In this document: piece by piece, positions 9,315-18,584 of the stretch
Position numbering within the stretch: the first letter of the stretch is position 1
How the letters are laid out: every line of letters starts with the position of its first letter
Assembly: GCA_002027195.1 (NCBI GenBank)
Contig: MWJO01000011.1
Span: 59,876-123,875 of the forward strand
DNA from: Streptomyces sp. GKU 895
GTDB taxonomy: Bacteria; Actinomycetota; Actinomycetes; Streptomycetales; Streptomycetaceae
Length of the DNA: 64,000 bases
Reading direction: 5' to 3'
Position numbers and translations under genes: made by a program
The notes under the pieces: generated by a model
What the model was told of the DNA's origin: nothing
The model's input: the letters and a program-made list of their open reading frames with translations, nothing else
Databases searched by the model: none

Positions 9315-10229
9315 TCAGCGACCCTCCGTGGAGTGAGGGCCGTCGGGCTGGAAGGGTTCACGGAAGGCCCCCGGGGCGATGCCCGTGTGCCGGGTGAAGA
9401 ACTTGCCGAAGTTGGTGGATTCCGGAAAGCCGAGGCGCCGCGCGATCGTCGACACCGGCTCGTCCGTGTGGGCGAGCAGCCGTCGCGCCTCCAAGGCGAC
9501 GCGCTCGTCGATGACCCGCTTGACCGGCTGCCCGGTAGCGGCCACGCAGGCACGGCTGAGGGTCCTGACGGTGTAACCCAGACGGTCGGCGTAGTCGGCG
9601 GCCCGCCGGGTGGTGGCGTAGGAACGCTCCAGCTCGGCACGGAAGCGTGCGTACACCTCCCCGCCTGCCTGCGCCTCACCTTCCTCGTCGGTGCACGGCA
9701 GCCGGTCGATGTCCGGTGACACCGGCTGGTCGCAGCGGTTGTACTCCGCGTGGATCTGGTGGACCAGTGTCGCCAGGACGCCGTAGTCGCAGCTCGTGCC
9801 GAGTTGCCTGCACACAGGGCCGCGCCACTCGCTGAGCAGGCGGTCAGCGGTGTTGCCGAGTGGCAGGAACGACGGGGTGAACAGCAGATGCAGGCCGTTC
9901 GTGCTGCCCGGACGGACGTAACGCTGCATCTGGCCCGGCCGCACCCACAGCAGCGTGCCCGGACGGCAGGAGTAGGTCACGAAGTCGACCGCGTGCTCCC
10001 CCTCGCCCTCCGTGACCAGGGAGAGCGTGTGAAAGTCGATGCGGTGCACCCCGTCCGGATCCCGACGGGCCCGACGCCGGTGCAGAGCGGCCAGCTCGAC
10101 GATCTCGAAGCCCGGCACCCGCTCCCGCGGGGGACGGAAAGGAAGCCGGGGGATCGGTTCCCGCTGCGGGACGTTCACCGCCGCCGACTCTTCGACCCGC
10201 ATGACGATCTCCACGTGATCTGGTTCCAC
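9315..10229 (-). CDS. AraC family regulator, cupin sensor (copy 1)
   Basis: A 304-residue transcription regulator. Residues 1-130 form a cupin-like sensor (FEIVELAALHRRRARRDPDG, HAVDFVTYSCRPGTLLWVRP), and the C-terminal 100 residues carry two helix-turn-helix units (DYADRLGYTVRTLSRACVAA and TIARRLGFPESTNFGKFFTR). It is a close paralogue of the next gene at 10393-11328. Compared with that copy it lacks about 14 residues between VSPDI and DRLPC, an in-frame deletion in the linker helix. It lies upstream of, and on the same strand as, the 8255-9075 group with about 240 bases between, so it may control that group. The ligand is unknown. Confidence 0.9.
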   Translation of the reverse strand: MEPDHVEIVMRVEESAAVNVPQREPIPRLPFRPPRERVPGFEIVELAALHRRRARRDPDGVHRIDFHTLSLVTEGEGEHAVDFVTYSCRPGTLLWVRPGQMQRYVRPGSTNGLHLLFTPSFLPLGNTADRLLSEWRGPVCRQLGTSCDYGVLATLVHQIHAEYNRCDQPVSPDIDRLPCTDEEGEAQAGGEVYARFRAELERSYATTRRAADYADRLGYTVRTLSRACVAATGQPVKRVIDERVALEARRLLAHTDEPVSTIARRLGFPESTNFGKFFTRHTGIAPGAFREPFQPDGPHSTEGR

Positions 10230-10392
10230 CGTGGCTGGTCAGCAGCCTATCCCGGCTGTCTGAAGGCAGCGCGCCGCCACCGCCTGCGAGCGTTTCGCCT
10301 TGACCGAAACCGGGCGGAAAGAGGAACTGCGCATGACCGGCAAGAGGACCTGCGCATGCCGCCCCATGGTCTTTTCGTGAGCGGTGAGGTGC

Positions 10393-11328
10393 CTACCCGC
10401 CCTGATGGGCCTGGCGGAACGCGCCCGGAGTCACACCGCTGTGGCGGGTGAAGAACTTGCCGAAGTTGGTGGGTTCGGCGAAGCCGAGACGTCGTGCGAT
10501 CGTCGCCACGGGTTCGTCGGTGTGGGCGAGCAGCCGTTGGGCCTCCAAGGCCACTCGGGCGTCGATGACGTGCTTCACGGGCTGTCCGGTGGCGGCCAGG
10601 CAGGCACGCGTCAGTGTCTTGACGGTGTACCCCAGGCGGTGGGCGTAGTCGGCGGCGCGGCGGGTGGTGCTGTAGCCGCGCTCCAGTTCGGCGCGGAAGC
10701 GGCGGTAGACCTCGCCGCCCGCGTGCGGGTCGCCACCGCCCTCGGAGTGGGGCAGGCGGTCGATGTGCAGCAGCACGGTCGCCAGCAGGAGCTGGAGGAT
10801 CTCCGCCGACACGGTCTGCGCGGGACGGTCGTACTCGGCGCGCATCTGACCGAACAGAGTCGACAGTACGGCGTACTCGGGGCTCGCTCCCAGCTGCCGG
10901 CAGGCCGACCCGTACCACTCCGTCACCAGCCGGTCGGCGCTGCTGGCGTGTGGCGGGAAGGCCGGTGTGAACAGCAGGTGCACGCCGTTCGCCGTGCCGG
11001 GCCGGACGAAACGCTGGACCTGGCCCGGCCGGATCCACAGCAGGGTGCCGGGGCGGCACGGGTACGTCACGAAGTCGATCGCGTGTTCCCCCTCTCCCTC
11101 GGTGATCAACGTGAGGGTGTGGAAGTCCACCCGGTGCACCAGGTCGGGCCGCCGCCCCCGGCGCCGACGCCGCTCGTGCAGCGTGGCGAGATCGATGATC
11201 TCGAACCCGGGAACCCGTTCGTCGGGGGAACGGAAGCCGAGCCGGAGGATGGCCCCTCCCGCGACGGGATCGTCGTCCACCGAGTCCACGGGACGCATCG
11301 CGATCTCCAGATGTCCTCGATTGACCAT
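10393..11328 (-). CDS. AraC family regulator, cupin sensor (copy 2)
   Basis: A 311-residue AraC-type regulator, paralogous to the 9315-10229 gene along its whole length, including at DNA level over the C-terminal helix-turn-helix region. The sensor part contains FEIIDLATLHERRRRRGRRP and HAIDFVTYPCRPGTLLWIRP; the DNA-binding part contains DYAHRLGYTVKTLTRACLAA and TIARRLGFAEPTNFGKFFTR. It has the linker helix (AEILQLLLATVLLHID) missing from copy 1. It is divergent from the metallo-beta-lactamase-fold gene at 11425, so the 96-base gap 11329-11424 should hold both promoters and its operator. Confidence 0.92.
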   Translation of the reverse strand: MVNRGHLEIAMRPVDSVDDDPVAGGAILRLGFRSPDERVPGFEIIDLATLHERRRRRGRRPDLVHRVDFHTLTLITEGEGEHAIDFVTYPCRPGTLLWIRPGQVQRFVRPGTANGVHLLFTPAFPPHASSADRLVTEWYGSACRQLGASPEYAVLSTLFGQMRAEYDRPAQTVSAEILQLLLATVLLHIDRLPHSEGGGDPHAGGEVYRRFRAELERGYSTTRRAADYAHRLGYTVKTLTRACLAATGQPVKHVIDARVALEAQRLLAHTDEPVATIARRLGFAEPTNFGKFFTRHSGVTPGAFRQAHQGG

Positions 11329-11424
11329 GCCGCGTCTTCAGCGTATCTCGCCTGCCTGCGGCGATGCGACAACAGTGGAGGGCATCAAGGCGGCACGAGG
11401 CCGCCTCCACCGTAAGGAGCCCCT

Positions 11425-12204
11425 ATGAACGGCTCGGTCACCGTCCTGGACAAGGGCACGGTCCGCATCCACAGCTACATGTCCCCCGCCGACACCTTTC
11501 ACACCACCACCCAGCTGATCGAGACCCCGGCCCGGATCATCGCGATCGACGCCCAGCTGCTCCCCGCCTACGCGGACGAGGCCGTCGCCTACGCCCAGGG
11601 ACTGGGCAAGCCGATCGACCGCCTCATCGTCACCCATGCCCACCCGGACCACTACAACGGCGCCTCCCGCTTCGGCGTCCCCGTCCACGCTCTGGCTCGG
11701 GTGAGCGAGCAGATCGTCACCCGCGGCGACAGCAGACTGCCGAACGGCCAGGTCATCCCGCTCGCCGATGTCACCCCGGACGTCGTCCTCCTCCCCGGCA
11801 CCGAGGTCATCGACGGCGTCACCTTCGTCTTCGAGGCGGTCTCCGGCGGCGAGGCGGCCGACGAACTCCTGATCAAGCTGCCGGAGCAGGGGGTCCTGAT
11901 CGCCCAGGACCTCGTCTACCACGACGTTCACCTGTACCTGGGCAACGACGACATCACGGGCTGGCTGCGGGCCGTGGACACGTTGGCCGCCGAGAGCGGC
12001 TACGACACGATCCTCGCCGGTCACGGCGCGCCCGCCGGGCCCGAGGTCTACGAAGACATCCGCCGCTACCTCGCCGACGCCCGCGAACTGCTCGGCGACG
12101 ACGGTGACGCGTACAAGAAGGCGATCGTCGACAAGTACCCGGCCCACGTAGGCCCCTACATCATCGACATCGCCAACCGGTCACTCTTTCCCACCGCCGA
12201 CTGA
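11425..12204 (+). CDS. Metallo-beta-lactamase-fold hydrolase
   Basis: A 259-residue metallo-hydrolase. The zinc motif is complete: THAHPDHYNG with H71, H73, D75 and H76; further ligands are probably in LIAQDLVYHD and in LAGHG near residue 195. There is no signal peptide. The ATG at 11425 follows AAGGAG. It is the first gene of a plus-strand group with an NADP oxidoreductase and an SMP-30-like protein, and is divergent from AraC copy 2. It is related to the frame-disrupted protein at 8255-9075, which has lost two of the histidines, so the two AraC/metallo-hydrolase modules look like diverged duplicates. The substrate is unknown. Confidence 0.88.
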   Translation: MNGSVTVLDKGTVRIHSYMSPADTFHTTTQLIETPARIIAIDAQLLPAYADEAVAYAQGLGKPIDRLIVTHAHPDHYNGASRFGVPVHALARVSEQIVTRGDSRLPNGQVIPLADVTPDVVLLPGTEVIDGVTFVFEAVSGGEAADELLIKLPEQGVLIAQDLVYHDVHLYLGNDDITGWLRAVDTLAAESGYDTILAGHGAPAGPEVYEDIRRYLADARELLGDDGDAYKKAIVDKYPAHVGPYIIDIANRSLFPTAD

Positions 12205-12288
12205 CCGCCGTTCGTTCCGCACGCGAGTGCCGGCACGCGCTCATCCCGAGCGGTCCACCTGGTCCCCCGTACGTCTGGAGGGCATCGC

Positions 12289-12393
12289 CACGCCGGCAAA
12301 GACGACGGCCCCGACCTGCTGATCGTCGACGTCCCGTTCCAGATCGCCGAGCCCGCGCTGCCGTTCGACGTCGTGCGCGTGCAAGCCCGCTAG
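12289..12393 (+). pseudogene. Possible C-terminal gene remnant
   Basis: An open stretch of 34 codons ending in TAG with protein-like composition (PDLLIVDVPFQIAEPALPFD) and no start codon or ribosome site. It sits in the 222-base gap between the metallo-hydrolase and the oxidoreductase genes. It reads like the tail of a deleted gene, but I cannot assign a family and it may be chance. Confidence 0.25.
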
Positions 12394-12426
12394 CGCTACG
12401 GCACCCCAGTACAGAGAAGGCACCCC

Positions 12427-13077
12427 ATGAAGATCACCATCATCGGCGCCGGGAACATGGCCCGCGGTATCGCCACCCGGGCCCTGGCCGGTGGCCACAC
12501 GGTCGCCATCACCGCCAAGGACCCCGGCAAGGCCGTGCGGCTCGTCGACGACCTTCGCGAACAGGCTGACGGCGCCGGGCGGGTGAGCGCCGCCGACGAT
12601 GCGGCCGTCGGCCAGGCGGACATCGTGGTCCTCGCGGTGCCCTTCGACGCCGCCAGGCAGCTCGCCGCCGCCTACGGGCCACGGCTCGGCGGCAAGGTGC
12701 TGATCGACATCAGCAACCCCGTCGACGCCACGCTCGACGCGCTGACCGTCGCCCCCAGCACCTCCGCCGCCGAGCAGATCGCCCAAGCCGCCGGAGCAGA
12801 AGTGCGCGTGGTCAAGGCGTTCAACACGACGTTCGCCACCACCCTGGTCGCCGGTCAGGTGCACGGCACCGTCCTTGATGTCTTCATCGCCGGTGACGAC
12901 CGGAACGCCCGCGAGGAGGTCGCCGACCTGGTCGCCTCCGGCGGACTGAACCCGGTCGACGTCGGGGCCCTTGCGCACGCTCGCCAACTGGAGGGCTTCC
13001 AACTGCTCCACATGGCGCTCCAGATGCGCGAAGGCGGCCACAGCTGGGCCAGCACGATCAAGATCGTCGCCCTCTGA
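12427..13077 (+). CDS. NADPH-dependent F420 reductase-like oxidoreductase
   Basis: A 216-residue Rossmann protein. The dinucleotide motif is TIIGAGNMARG (residues 4-14), followed by KDPGKAVRL in the place where NADP specificity is set, then IVVLAVPFDAARQL, VLIDISNPVD and VRVVKAFNTTFATTLV, which together mark the F420-dependent NADP reductase superfamily. Many Streptomyces members of this group are not true F420 reductases but NADP-binding oxidoreductases of unknown substrate. The ATG at 12427 is preceded by GAAGGCACCCC. It is part of the plus-strand group 11425-14097 and may provide redox chemistry for the same pathway as the metallo-hydrolase. Confidence 0.85.
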   Translation: MKITIIGAGNMARGIATRALAGGHTVAITAKDPGKAVRLVDDLREQADGAGRVSAADDAAVGQADIVVLAVPFDAARQLAAAYGPRLGGKVLIDISNPVDATLDALTVAPSTSAAEQIAQAAGAEVRVVKAFNTTFATTLVAGQVHGTVLDVFIAGDDRNAREEVADLVASGGLNPVDVGALAHARQLEGFQLLHMALQMREGGHSWASTIKIVAL

Positions 13078-13152
13078 CCCCCTCCACACCCTGTCGGGCC
13101 ACCCCTCGCACGGACGGGCAGTGGCCCCGACCCACACCAGGAGAACCACTTC

Positions 13153-14097
13153 ATGCACGTCCGCACCACCGCCACCACGCTCGCCGCCGCGCGGCAGCCT
13201 GCTGACCTCCGCAGCGACCGCCACGGCGCGACCGAACCGCTCTCCGACCCCCGCACGGCGGCCCACTTCAGCCTGGCGGCCTCACAGCAGCCCGAGAACA
13301 TCACCGTCGACCGCACCGGATCGGCGTATCTGACCTTCTCGTTCGCCCGGCAGATCGTGCGCATCGCCCCCCGGCGGACACGCGCATGTACTCGCCACAC
13401 TCCCCCGCACCCGCGAAAGCGAGCACCCCCCAACCTGGGCAAGGCGTTCGTCGGCGGCATCGCCCGTGCCGAGGACGGCACTCTCTACGTCACCTACGCC
13501 ACCGGCACCGCCGACCTCACCGGCGTCTGGGCCATCCGACCCGGCGGCCGCCCGCACCGGATCGCCGCCCTGCCCGCCGACGGACTGCCCAACGGCCTCG
13601 CCCTCGACCAGCACACCCATCAGATCTACGTCACCGACTCCGTCCACGGCGTCATCTACCGCCTGCCCTCACACGGCGGCGCGGCCGCCGTCTGGGCCCG
13701 TGGCGAGGCACTGGAACCCAGCACCTTCGCTGGCGCCAACGGCCTGAAGCTCCACAACGGAGCCGTTTGGGCCACCAACCTCGACAAGGGCACCGTCCTG
13801 CGCATCCCCATCACGCCACACGGCACCGCGGGCACCATCCAGATGCACGCCACCGGCATGCCCTCCATCGACGACTTCGCCTTCACCGGCCGCGGCGACA
13901 CCCTCCTCGCCGCCCGCGACGACAACCAGGTCGACCTCGTCCACCCCGACGGCACCCACACCGCGGTCCTCACGGCCACCGACGGCCTCCAGACTCCGAC
14001 CTCCGTCGCGGTCCACGGCCACACGGTGTACGTCCCCAGCGCCGCCTACCTCACCGGCAAGGACCCCAATCTGCTCGTCGCGCACCTCGACCGCTGA
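13153..14097 (+). CDS. SMP-30/gluconolactonase-like secreted beta-propeller
   Basis: A 314-codon open frame for a six-bladed propeller protein (PENITVDRTGSAYLTFSFAR, GLPNGLALDQHTHQIYVTDS, GMPSIDDFAFTGRGDTLLAA). Two segments are clearly in the wrong frame although the frame stays open. At about 13192-13230 the shifted frame reads SLLTSAATATA, which would complete a signal peptide; at about 13372-13432 it reads APGGHAHVLATLP, matching the blade repeat. Each is bounded by a minus-one and a plus-one indel, two of them in runs of six C. The native protein is therefore probably a normal secreted SMP-30-like protein. It is the last gene of the plus-strand group and ends at a terminator shared with the next gene. 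Confidence 0.8.
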   Translation: MHVRTTATTLAAARQPADLRSDRHGATEPLSDPRTAAHFSLAASQQPENITVDRTGSAYLTFSFARQIVRIAPRRTRACTRHTPPHPRKRAPPNLGKAFVGGIARAEDGTLYVTYATGTADLTGVWAIRPGGRPHRIAALPADGLPNGLALDQHTHQIYVTDSVHGVIYRLPSHGGAAAVWARGEALEPSTFAGANGLKLHNGAVWATNLDKGTVLRIPITPHGTAGTIQMHATGMPSIDDFAFTGRGDTLLAARDDNQVDLVHPDGTHTAVLTATDGLQTPTSVAVHGHTVYVPSAAYLTGKDPNLLVAHLDR

Positions 14098-14124
14098 ATC
14101 GGCCCCAGCGGCCAATCCACCGCG

Positions 14125-14164
14125 GCGGCCGCGAGCGCCAGGCAACCCTGACGCCCGCGGCCGC
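14125..14164. terminator. Hairpin between convergent genes
   Basis: An inverted repeat with arms 14125-14137 (GCGGCCGCGAGCG) and 14152-14164 (CGCCCGCGGCCGC), 12 of 13 bases paired, 14-base loop. It lies between the convergent SMP-30-like and coiled-coil genes and could stop transcription from both sides. There is no U-run, as is common in Streptomyces. Confidence 0.55.
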
Positions 14165-14181
14165 GACCGACTGAGGGCGGG

Positions 14182-15087
14182 CTACGCCTCGTCGGCGGCT
14201 TCGGTGAGCCTGTCCAGCTCCCGGCGTGCCCGGTCTGCGGTCCGGCGGGCCTTGTCGGCGGCCCGGGCAGCGTTCCTCACCGCGGTGCCGGCAAGGCCCG
14301 CGGCCTCCGTCGCCTCACGCAGTTCCTCACGGGCTCCTTGCAGTTGCTCCTCCAGCTCGGCCACCCGGTCCCGGGCTCGGCCTGAGCGGGCGTCGGCGGC
14401 CTGCTTCGCCTCCTCCGCGCGGCTGAGGGCGTCCTGGCTTCGGCGCGCCTCCGTCTCCGCCTCTTCGCTGTGCGCGCGGGCCTGATTCACGCGCTCGCGC
14501 CGCGCCCGCGTGCGCCGATCGGGCTTGGCTGGTCGGGACTTCGTCCCCCGCGCCGGCGCGGATGCCGTGGCGGCCGGCGGCCGGGGGCGTTCCGGCAGGA
14601 TCTCGGGGGTGACGGCGGTGAAGTCCACGGTTGCCGCAGGGGCTTTGGCCAGCCGGGCCGCCGCCCATTCCGCAGCGACCTGCGCATCGGCCAGGACACC
14701 GTGCAGGATCTGCTCGACCTCATGCCGCACCGCCTCCGTCAACGGCAGCCCGGCCTGCTGCGCGAGCTCAGCCGTCTCCCGCGCCAGCACAGTGATCATC
14801 TGATGCTGCCGGCGGCTCGCCTGGCGCAGCTGTCCGGCATCCAGCGTCCGGTGCGCCTGACGCAGCGTCTCCCCCAGCTCCAGCAGCCGCTCTGCCTCCT
14901 TCGGGCGCCGGCGCACGAACAGGTTCGACGCCCAGGCCGCAAGCGTGGGCCGCCGCAACCCGGCGATCCGCCGCGCCGCAGCCGCATCCTTCGCCCGGCG
15001 CGCCTCCGCCACCCGCGCATCCCGCGCGGCGACGAACTCCTCGGGCCGCAGCCCGTACAACGCGTCGATGACGTCCTCGACATCCAT
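14182..15087 (-). CDS. Coiled-coil protein of unknown function
   Basis: A 301-residue cytoplasmic protein. The N-terminal half is helical with conserved-looking LRRPTLAAWASNLFVRRRP (about residues 43-62), the middle (150-195) is Ala/Pro/Arg-rich and basic, and the last 110 residues are a long coiled coil (VAELEEQLQGAREELREATE). Proteins of this design are common singletons in Streptomyces and have no known function. No signal peptide or membrane segment. The 292 bases upstream (15088-15379) hold no gene that I can support. Confidence 0.75.
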   Translation of the reverse strand: MDVEDVIDALYGLRPEEFVAARDARVAEARRAKDAAAARRIAGLRRPTLAAWASNLFVRRRPKEAERLLELGETLRQAHRTLDAGQLRQASRRQHQMITVLARETAELAQQAGLPLTEAVRHEVEQILHGVLADAQVAAEWAAARLAKAPAATVDFTAVTPEILPERPRPPAATASAPARGTKSRPAKPDRRTRARRERVNQARAHSEEAETEARRSQDALSRAEEAKQAADARSGRARDRVAELEEQLQGAREELREATEAAGLAGTAVRNAARAADKARRTADRARRELDRLTEAADEA

Positions 15088-15379
15088 GCCCCCACTCTCT
15101 GCCCCGTGGTCCGTCCCGGTGCCGGGCTACACCGCGTGACACGGCCGGCCCGGCGCGCATTCACCAGCCCGGCCGAAGTGCCCTTGCCTTGGTGTGGTCA
15201 CCACGTCGGTCCACGAGCCCCGCGGGCCGGTGCAGCAACTCGGTATACGGCCCGCACCATTGGCGCGGCTTCAGAGAGCAGCAGACCGATACGTAGAACG
15301 AATCCGCCGGTGAGGCGGTGCCGCTCGGCCCCGCCCCACCGGCCACTCGGGCGGCCGTGGCCCCCGGGGGATTACCGCG

Positions 15380-18300
15380 TCACTGCCAGGAGTCCTGGGT
15401 CGTGGACACCAACTGGCCAGGAACCACCTGCCCCTTGGTGCGCAGCTCGGTGTACGCCCAGTACTCGGTGTCCGGCTTCAGTGGAGCGTCGGGCCGCAGC
15501 TTGTACGGCGGTGTCGTGCCGCGCTCCACTGCGGTCGGCAGTTCCAGCGTCGCCGCCCTGTAGTGGCCGTTACGGCTGAGGACGACGTGGCCCAGCCGGT
15601 AGTCGAGGACCGGGCCGGCGGCGTCCTGCGCGAAGACATACGCCGTGTACGTGCCAGCCTGCGGCATGAACACCCAGGCCCGCTCAAAGCTGCTCCAGCT
15701 GGCGGCGCTCCGGTACACCAGCCTGTCACCCTTGAACAACCAGAGGTCGAGGTTGGCGTCCGGGGCGTCGGTCTCGGCCCGTACGACGATTCCGGCACTG
15801 CCCGCCGGCACCTTGAAGGAGTGCGCCCGCACCCCGAGGGCCTTCTGGTCGAAGACCCCACCGCGGACGCCGGTCGGCATCGAGTACGACTCCCATCGCA
15901 TGGGGGCGTAACCGGTCGAGCGGCCGGAGAGCGCGCCGGTGAAGCCGGGTTCGATCATGCCGTAGGCGCCGTCGGAGAGCCGGCCGAACTCCTCCAGACT
16001 GTCGTCGTACTGCCGGGGCGTGATGCCCCACGGGCGTGCGGCCACCGGAATCCGCACCTGATGGCCGGCACTGCGCCACGTGATCGCGCCGGTGACGTAG
16101 CGGTCCCACGGTGCGCTGCCGCGCCGCAGGGTGATGGTGACCGAGGCGGTCTTGCCCGGTGCCACCGTCACCACGGCGGGTGAGACGCTGACCTTCATCC
16201 CCGCCAGGCCGCTGGTCGTGGCACGGTAAGTCTCCCGCTTGCTGCCGACGTTGGTCAGCTTGCGGGTCAACACCACCGGCTTGGTCCCGTCGTACTCCCG
16301 CAGCGCGACCGACGGCAGGTTCAGCTCGCGGCCGTCGGGCTGAGCCTCCTCACTGAAGGCGATCAGGCTCTTGACGTCCGGCTCGATGACCAGGCCCGGA
16401 TCGGCGGCCCGCTTCAGCGACGCCAGCCCACTGCCTTGGGCCAGGGGGCTGGTGTCGCCCACGGATTCGGCGGTGGTGTGGAGCGCCGAGGCGATCGCGC
16501 CGGGCGTCCAGCCGGGATGCTCGGCCCGCAGGATCGCGGCCTCACCGGCCACGTGCGGGGCCGCCATCGAGGTCCCCGAGTACGCGTCGTACTGCCGGCC
16601 GAAGTTCCCCGGCGGGGAGACGGCCGCGATGATGTCGCTGCCGGGGGCGACCAGGTCGGGCTTCATGAGCCCGGAGTGGTTCTTGTCCGGCCCCGTCGAG
16701 GAGTAGTCCGCGACGCTCGGCACCTTCAAGCCGTTGCTGCTGGAGGTGAGTCGTGCGGTCGCGTCGGAGGGGTGCCTCATCAAGTAGTTGAAGATCTTGC
16801 CGGCCTGTTCCCTGGTGTTGAGGTAGAGCACCGGGAAGTCGTAGACGCTGTTGACCCTGAAGTTGCCGGTCGGGGCGAAGAGGACCATGGCCGCCGCGCC
16901 CTTGGCTTTGAGTTCGTTCACCGCATCGTAGGGGTTGTCGAGGGCGCAGGCGACCACCTTGCCCTTCACCTTCGCCGCGTCCAGACTGCCGGGCTCGCAG
17001 TACGCCGAGCCCTCCTCCAACGTGCCGGCCTGCTCGCCGAAGACCAGCGGCAGGGGGCGACCGCCGGGGAGCACGTCCAGGGTGGCGCCGGTGAGCGAGG
17101 TGCCGTCGCCGAGCCGGACCGTTCCCGCGTTGGCCTTGGTCACCGCCGCGCCGACCGTGGTGACCCACGGCTGGGTGTTGCTGACCGCGCTGCTGAAGCC
17201 GGTGTTGCCGGCCGCGGCCGTGACGAAGACTCCGGCGACCGTGGCGTTGAGGAAGGCGTTGCCGATCGGCGTGTTGGGTTCGGCGTCCCCCATCAGGGTC
17301 CCGATCGAGTAGTTCAGCACCTGTACGCCGTCGGCGACCGCCGCGTCGATGCCCGCGATGATGTCGGCGTCGTACCCCATGCCGCCCCACAGGACCTTGT
17401 AGACGGCGATCTGCGCGTCCGGGGCCACACCGGAGATCGAACCGAAGTTCCGCCCCGCGATGGTGACGTCATCGACCGGCAGGCCGGCGGCCGTGGACGC
17501 CGTATGGGACCCGTGCCCGCCCATGTCCCGGGGGGAGAGCACCTCGCCGTCGGGCAGCGCACCATCGGCCGCGAGGAACGTGTCGGCGAAGTACCGGGCG
17601 CCGACGATCTTGCCGTTGCAGTGCTCGGCGACGAATCTGTCGCCGGTCTGGCAGGTGCCGTGCCAGCCCGCCGGGGCCGGCATCTTCCGGTCGAACGACG
17701 GGCTTTCCGGCCAGATGCCGGTGTCCAGGACGCCGATCACCGTCCCGGCGCCGGTGCTTCGGCCCGGCTTCCGCCCTGCGGACTTCTGCGCGCCGGCCCC
17801 CTCGGCGCCGGTGACCGAGGCCGCGTTCGTGGCTGTTGCCGCTGCGCCTGTTGCCCTCCCGGTCGCCGGCGGCGTGGTGTCGCCAAGGGACGCCTGGCTG
17901 AGACCGACCCTGTGGGACTCAGTGACCGAACGGACCCTCTTGTCCGCCTTCAGTGCCTTGACCTGAGTGGAAGTCAGCGTGGCGGAGAACCCGTTGAAGG
18001 CCGTGGTGTAGACCTCGCCGACCGTGATTCCGGCTGCCTCGGCCACGGCCGTCCGCTGGGTACCCAGGTGCTTCCGGTACGCCTTCGCCGCCCCCGACTG
18101 AGGTTCCAGTTGCTCGCCCGGTGCCGGGCGGGTCCGGGCCAGCCCCGAGACCTTGCCCGTGTACGTCGTCACCGGATCCTCGGCGAGCTCCACAATGTAC
18201 GGAGTGCGGCCGGTTGGCATTTGCCTGCGCTCTGCCTCCGCCTTACCGGTCCGGCCCGCTCTTAACCGGCCGGCGCCCCCGGTCAGGTCGACCCGGTCTC

Positions 18301-18466
18301 CTTCGGGACGAAGGCCGGAGCTGACACCGTTGTCTGCCGAGGTGCCCGGCCCGGCGGGTGCCGCCGTCGCCGTACTCCCGGCGGCGACCGTGCCGCCGCC
18401 GGCCAGGACGAGGGCCAGCAAGGGTATCGCCAGCCTCCGTCGCAGGGTTCGTGTGCTCGTAGCCAC
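15380..18466 (-). CDS. Secreted S8 subtilase with PA domain
   Basis: A 1,028-residue secreted serine protease. Start GTG 18466 follows GGAAGGAG. The signal peptide is residues 1-36 (RRRLAIPLLALVLAGGG, ending ATAA). An I9 propeptide covers about 88-185 (PYIVELAEDPVTTY). The S8 domain has the triad Asp248 (GVLDTGIWPESPSF), His321 (GGHGSHTAS) and Ser633 (YSGTSMAAPHVAG), with the oxyanion Asn421 in AAGNTG. A protease-associated domain is inserted between His and Ser (about 440-580), as in plant cucumisin-like subtilases. A fibronectin-like domain follows (about 690-800), then a C-terminal pre-peptidase-type beta domain. It is monocistronic, a typical extracellular nutrient protease. Confidence 0.93.
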   Translation of the reverse strand: MATSTRTLRRRLAIPLLALVLAGGGTVAAGSTATAAPAGPGTSADNGVSSGLRPEGDRVDLTGGAGRLRAGRTGKAEAERRQMPTGRTPYIVELAEDPVTTYTGKVSGLARTRPAPGEQLEPQSGAAKAYRKHLGTQRTAVAEAAGITVGEVYTTAFNGFSATLTSTQVKALKADKRVRSVTESHRVGLSQASLGDTTPPATGRATGAAATATNAASVTGAEGAGAQKSAGRKPGRSTGAGTVIGVLDTGIWPESPSFDRKMPAPAGWHGTCQTGDRFVAEHCNGKIVGARYFADTFLAADGALPDGEVLSPRDMGGHGSHTASTAAGLPVDDVTIAGRNFGSISGVAPDAQIAVYKVLWGGMGYDADIIAGIDAAVADGVQVLNYSIGTLMGDAEPNTPIGNAFLNATVAGVFVTAAAGNTGFSSAVSNTQPWVTTVGAAVTKANAGTVRLGDGTSLTGATLDVLPGGRPLPLVFGEQAGTLEEGSAYCEPGSLDAAKVKGKVVACALDNPYDAVNELKAKGAAAMVLFAPTGNFRVNSVYDFPVLYLNTREQAGKIFNYLMRHPSDATARLTSSSNGLKVPSVADYSSTGPDKNHSGLMKPDLVAPGSDIIAAVSPPGNFGRQYDAYSGTSMAAPHVAGEAAILRAEHPGWTPGAIASALHTTAESVGDTSPLAQGSGLASLKRAADPGLVIEPDVKSLIAFSEEAQPDGRELNLPSVALREYDGTKPVVLTRKLTNVGSKRETYRATTSGLAGMKVSVSPAVVTVAPGKTASVTITLRRGSAPWDRYVTGAITWRSAGHQVRIPVAARPWGITPRQYDDSLEEFGRLSDGAYGMIEPGFTGALSGRSTGYAPMRWESYSMPTGVRGGVFDQKALGVRAHSFKVPAGSAGIVVRAETDAPDANLDLWLFKGDRLVYRSAASWSSFERAWVFMPQAGTYTAYVFAQDAAGPVLDYRLGHVVLSRNGHYRAATLELPTAVERGTTPPYKLRPDAPLKPDTEYWAYTELRTKGQVVPGQLVSTTQDSWQ

Positions 18467-18552
18467 GAGACTCCTTCCACCAGCTCCCGGATGGGAGCGC
18501 TCCCATTCATGTCAGCACTCCCTCCGGGGAAGCGGGGGGGAGCACGGCCCCA

Positions 18553-18574
18553 CCTAACGTGACGTCAGTTAAGA
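18553..18574. promoter_or_regulatory. Possible operator dyad
   Basis: A dyad centred on the palindrome TGACGTCA (18560-18567) with flanking TAAC and GTTA half-sites that are offset by one base. It sits about 87 bases upstream of the protease start and directly before the ribosome site of the decayed plus-strand gene. Its position between two divergent genes suggests a regulator site, but no regulator is adjacent and the match could be chance. Confidence 0.3.
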
Positions 18575-18584
18575 GGAGATTCAC

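Noticed and set aside
16436..18265. A 609-codon plus-strand open frame opposite the subtilase
   Set aside because: The opposite strand encodes a complete S8 protease with signal peptide and full catalytic triad; this frame has only low-complexity Gly/Arg composition.
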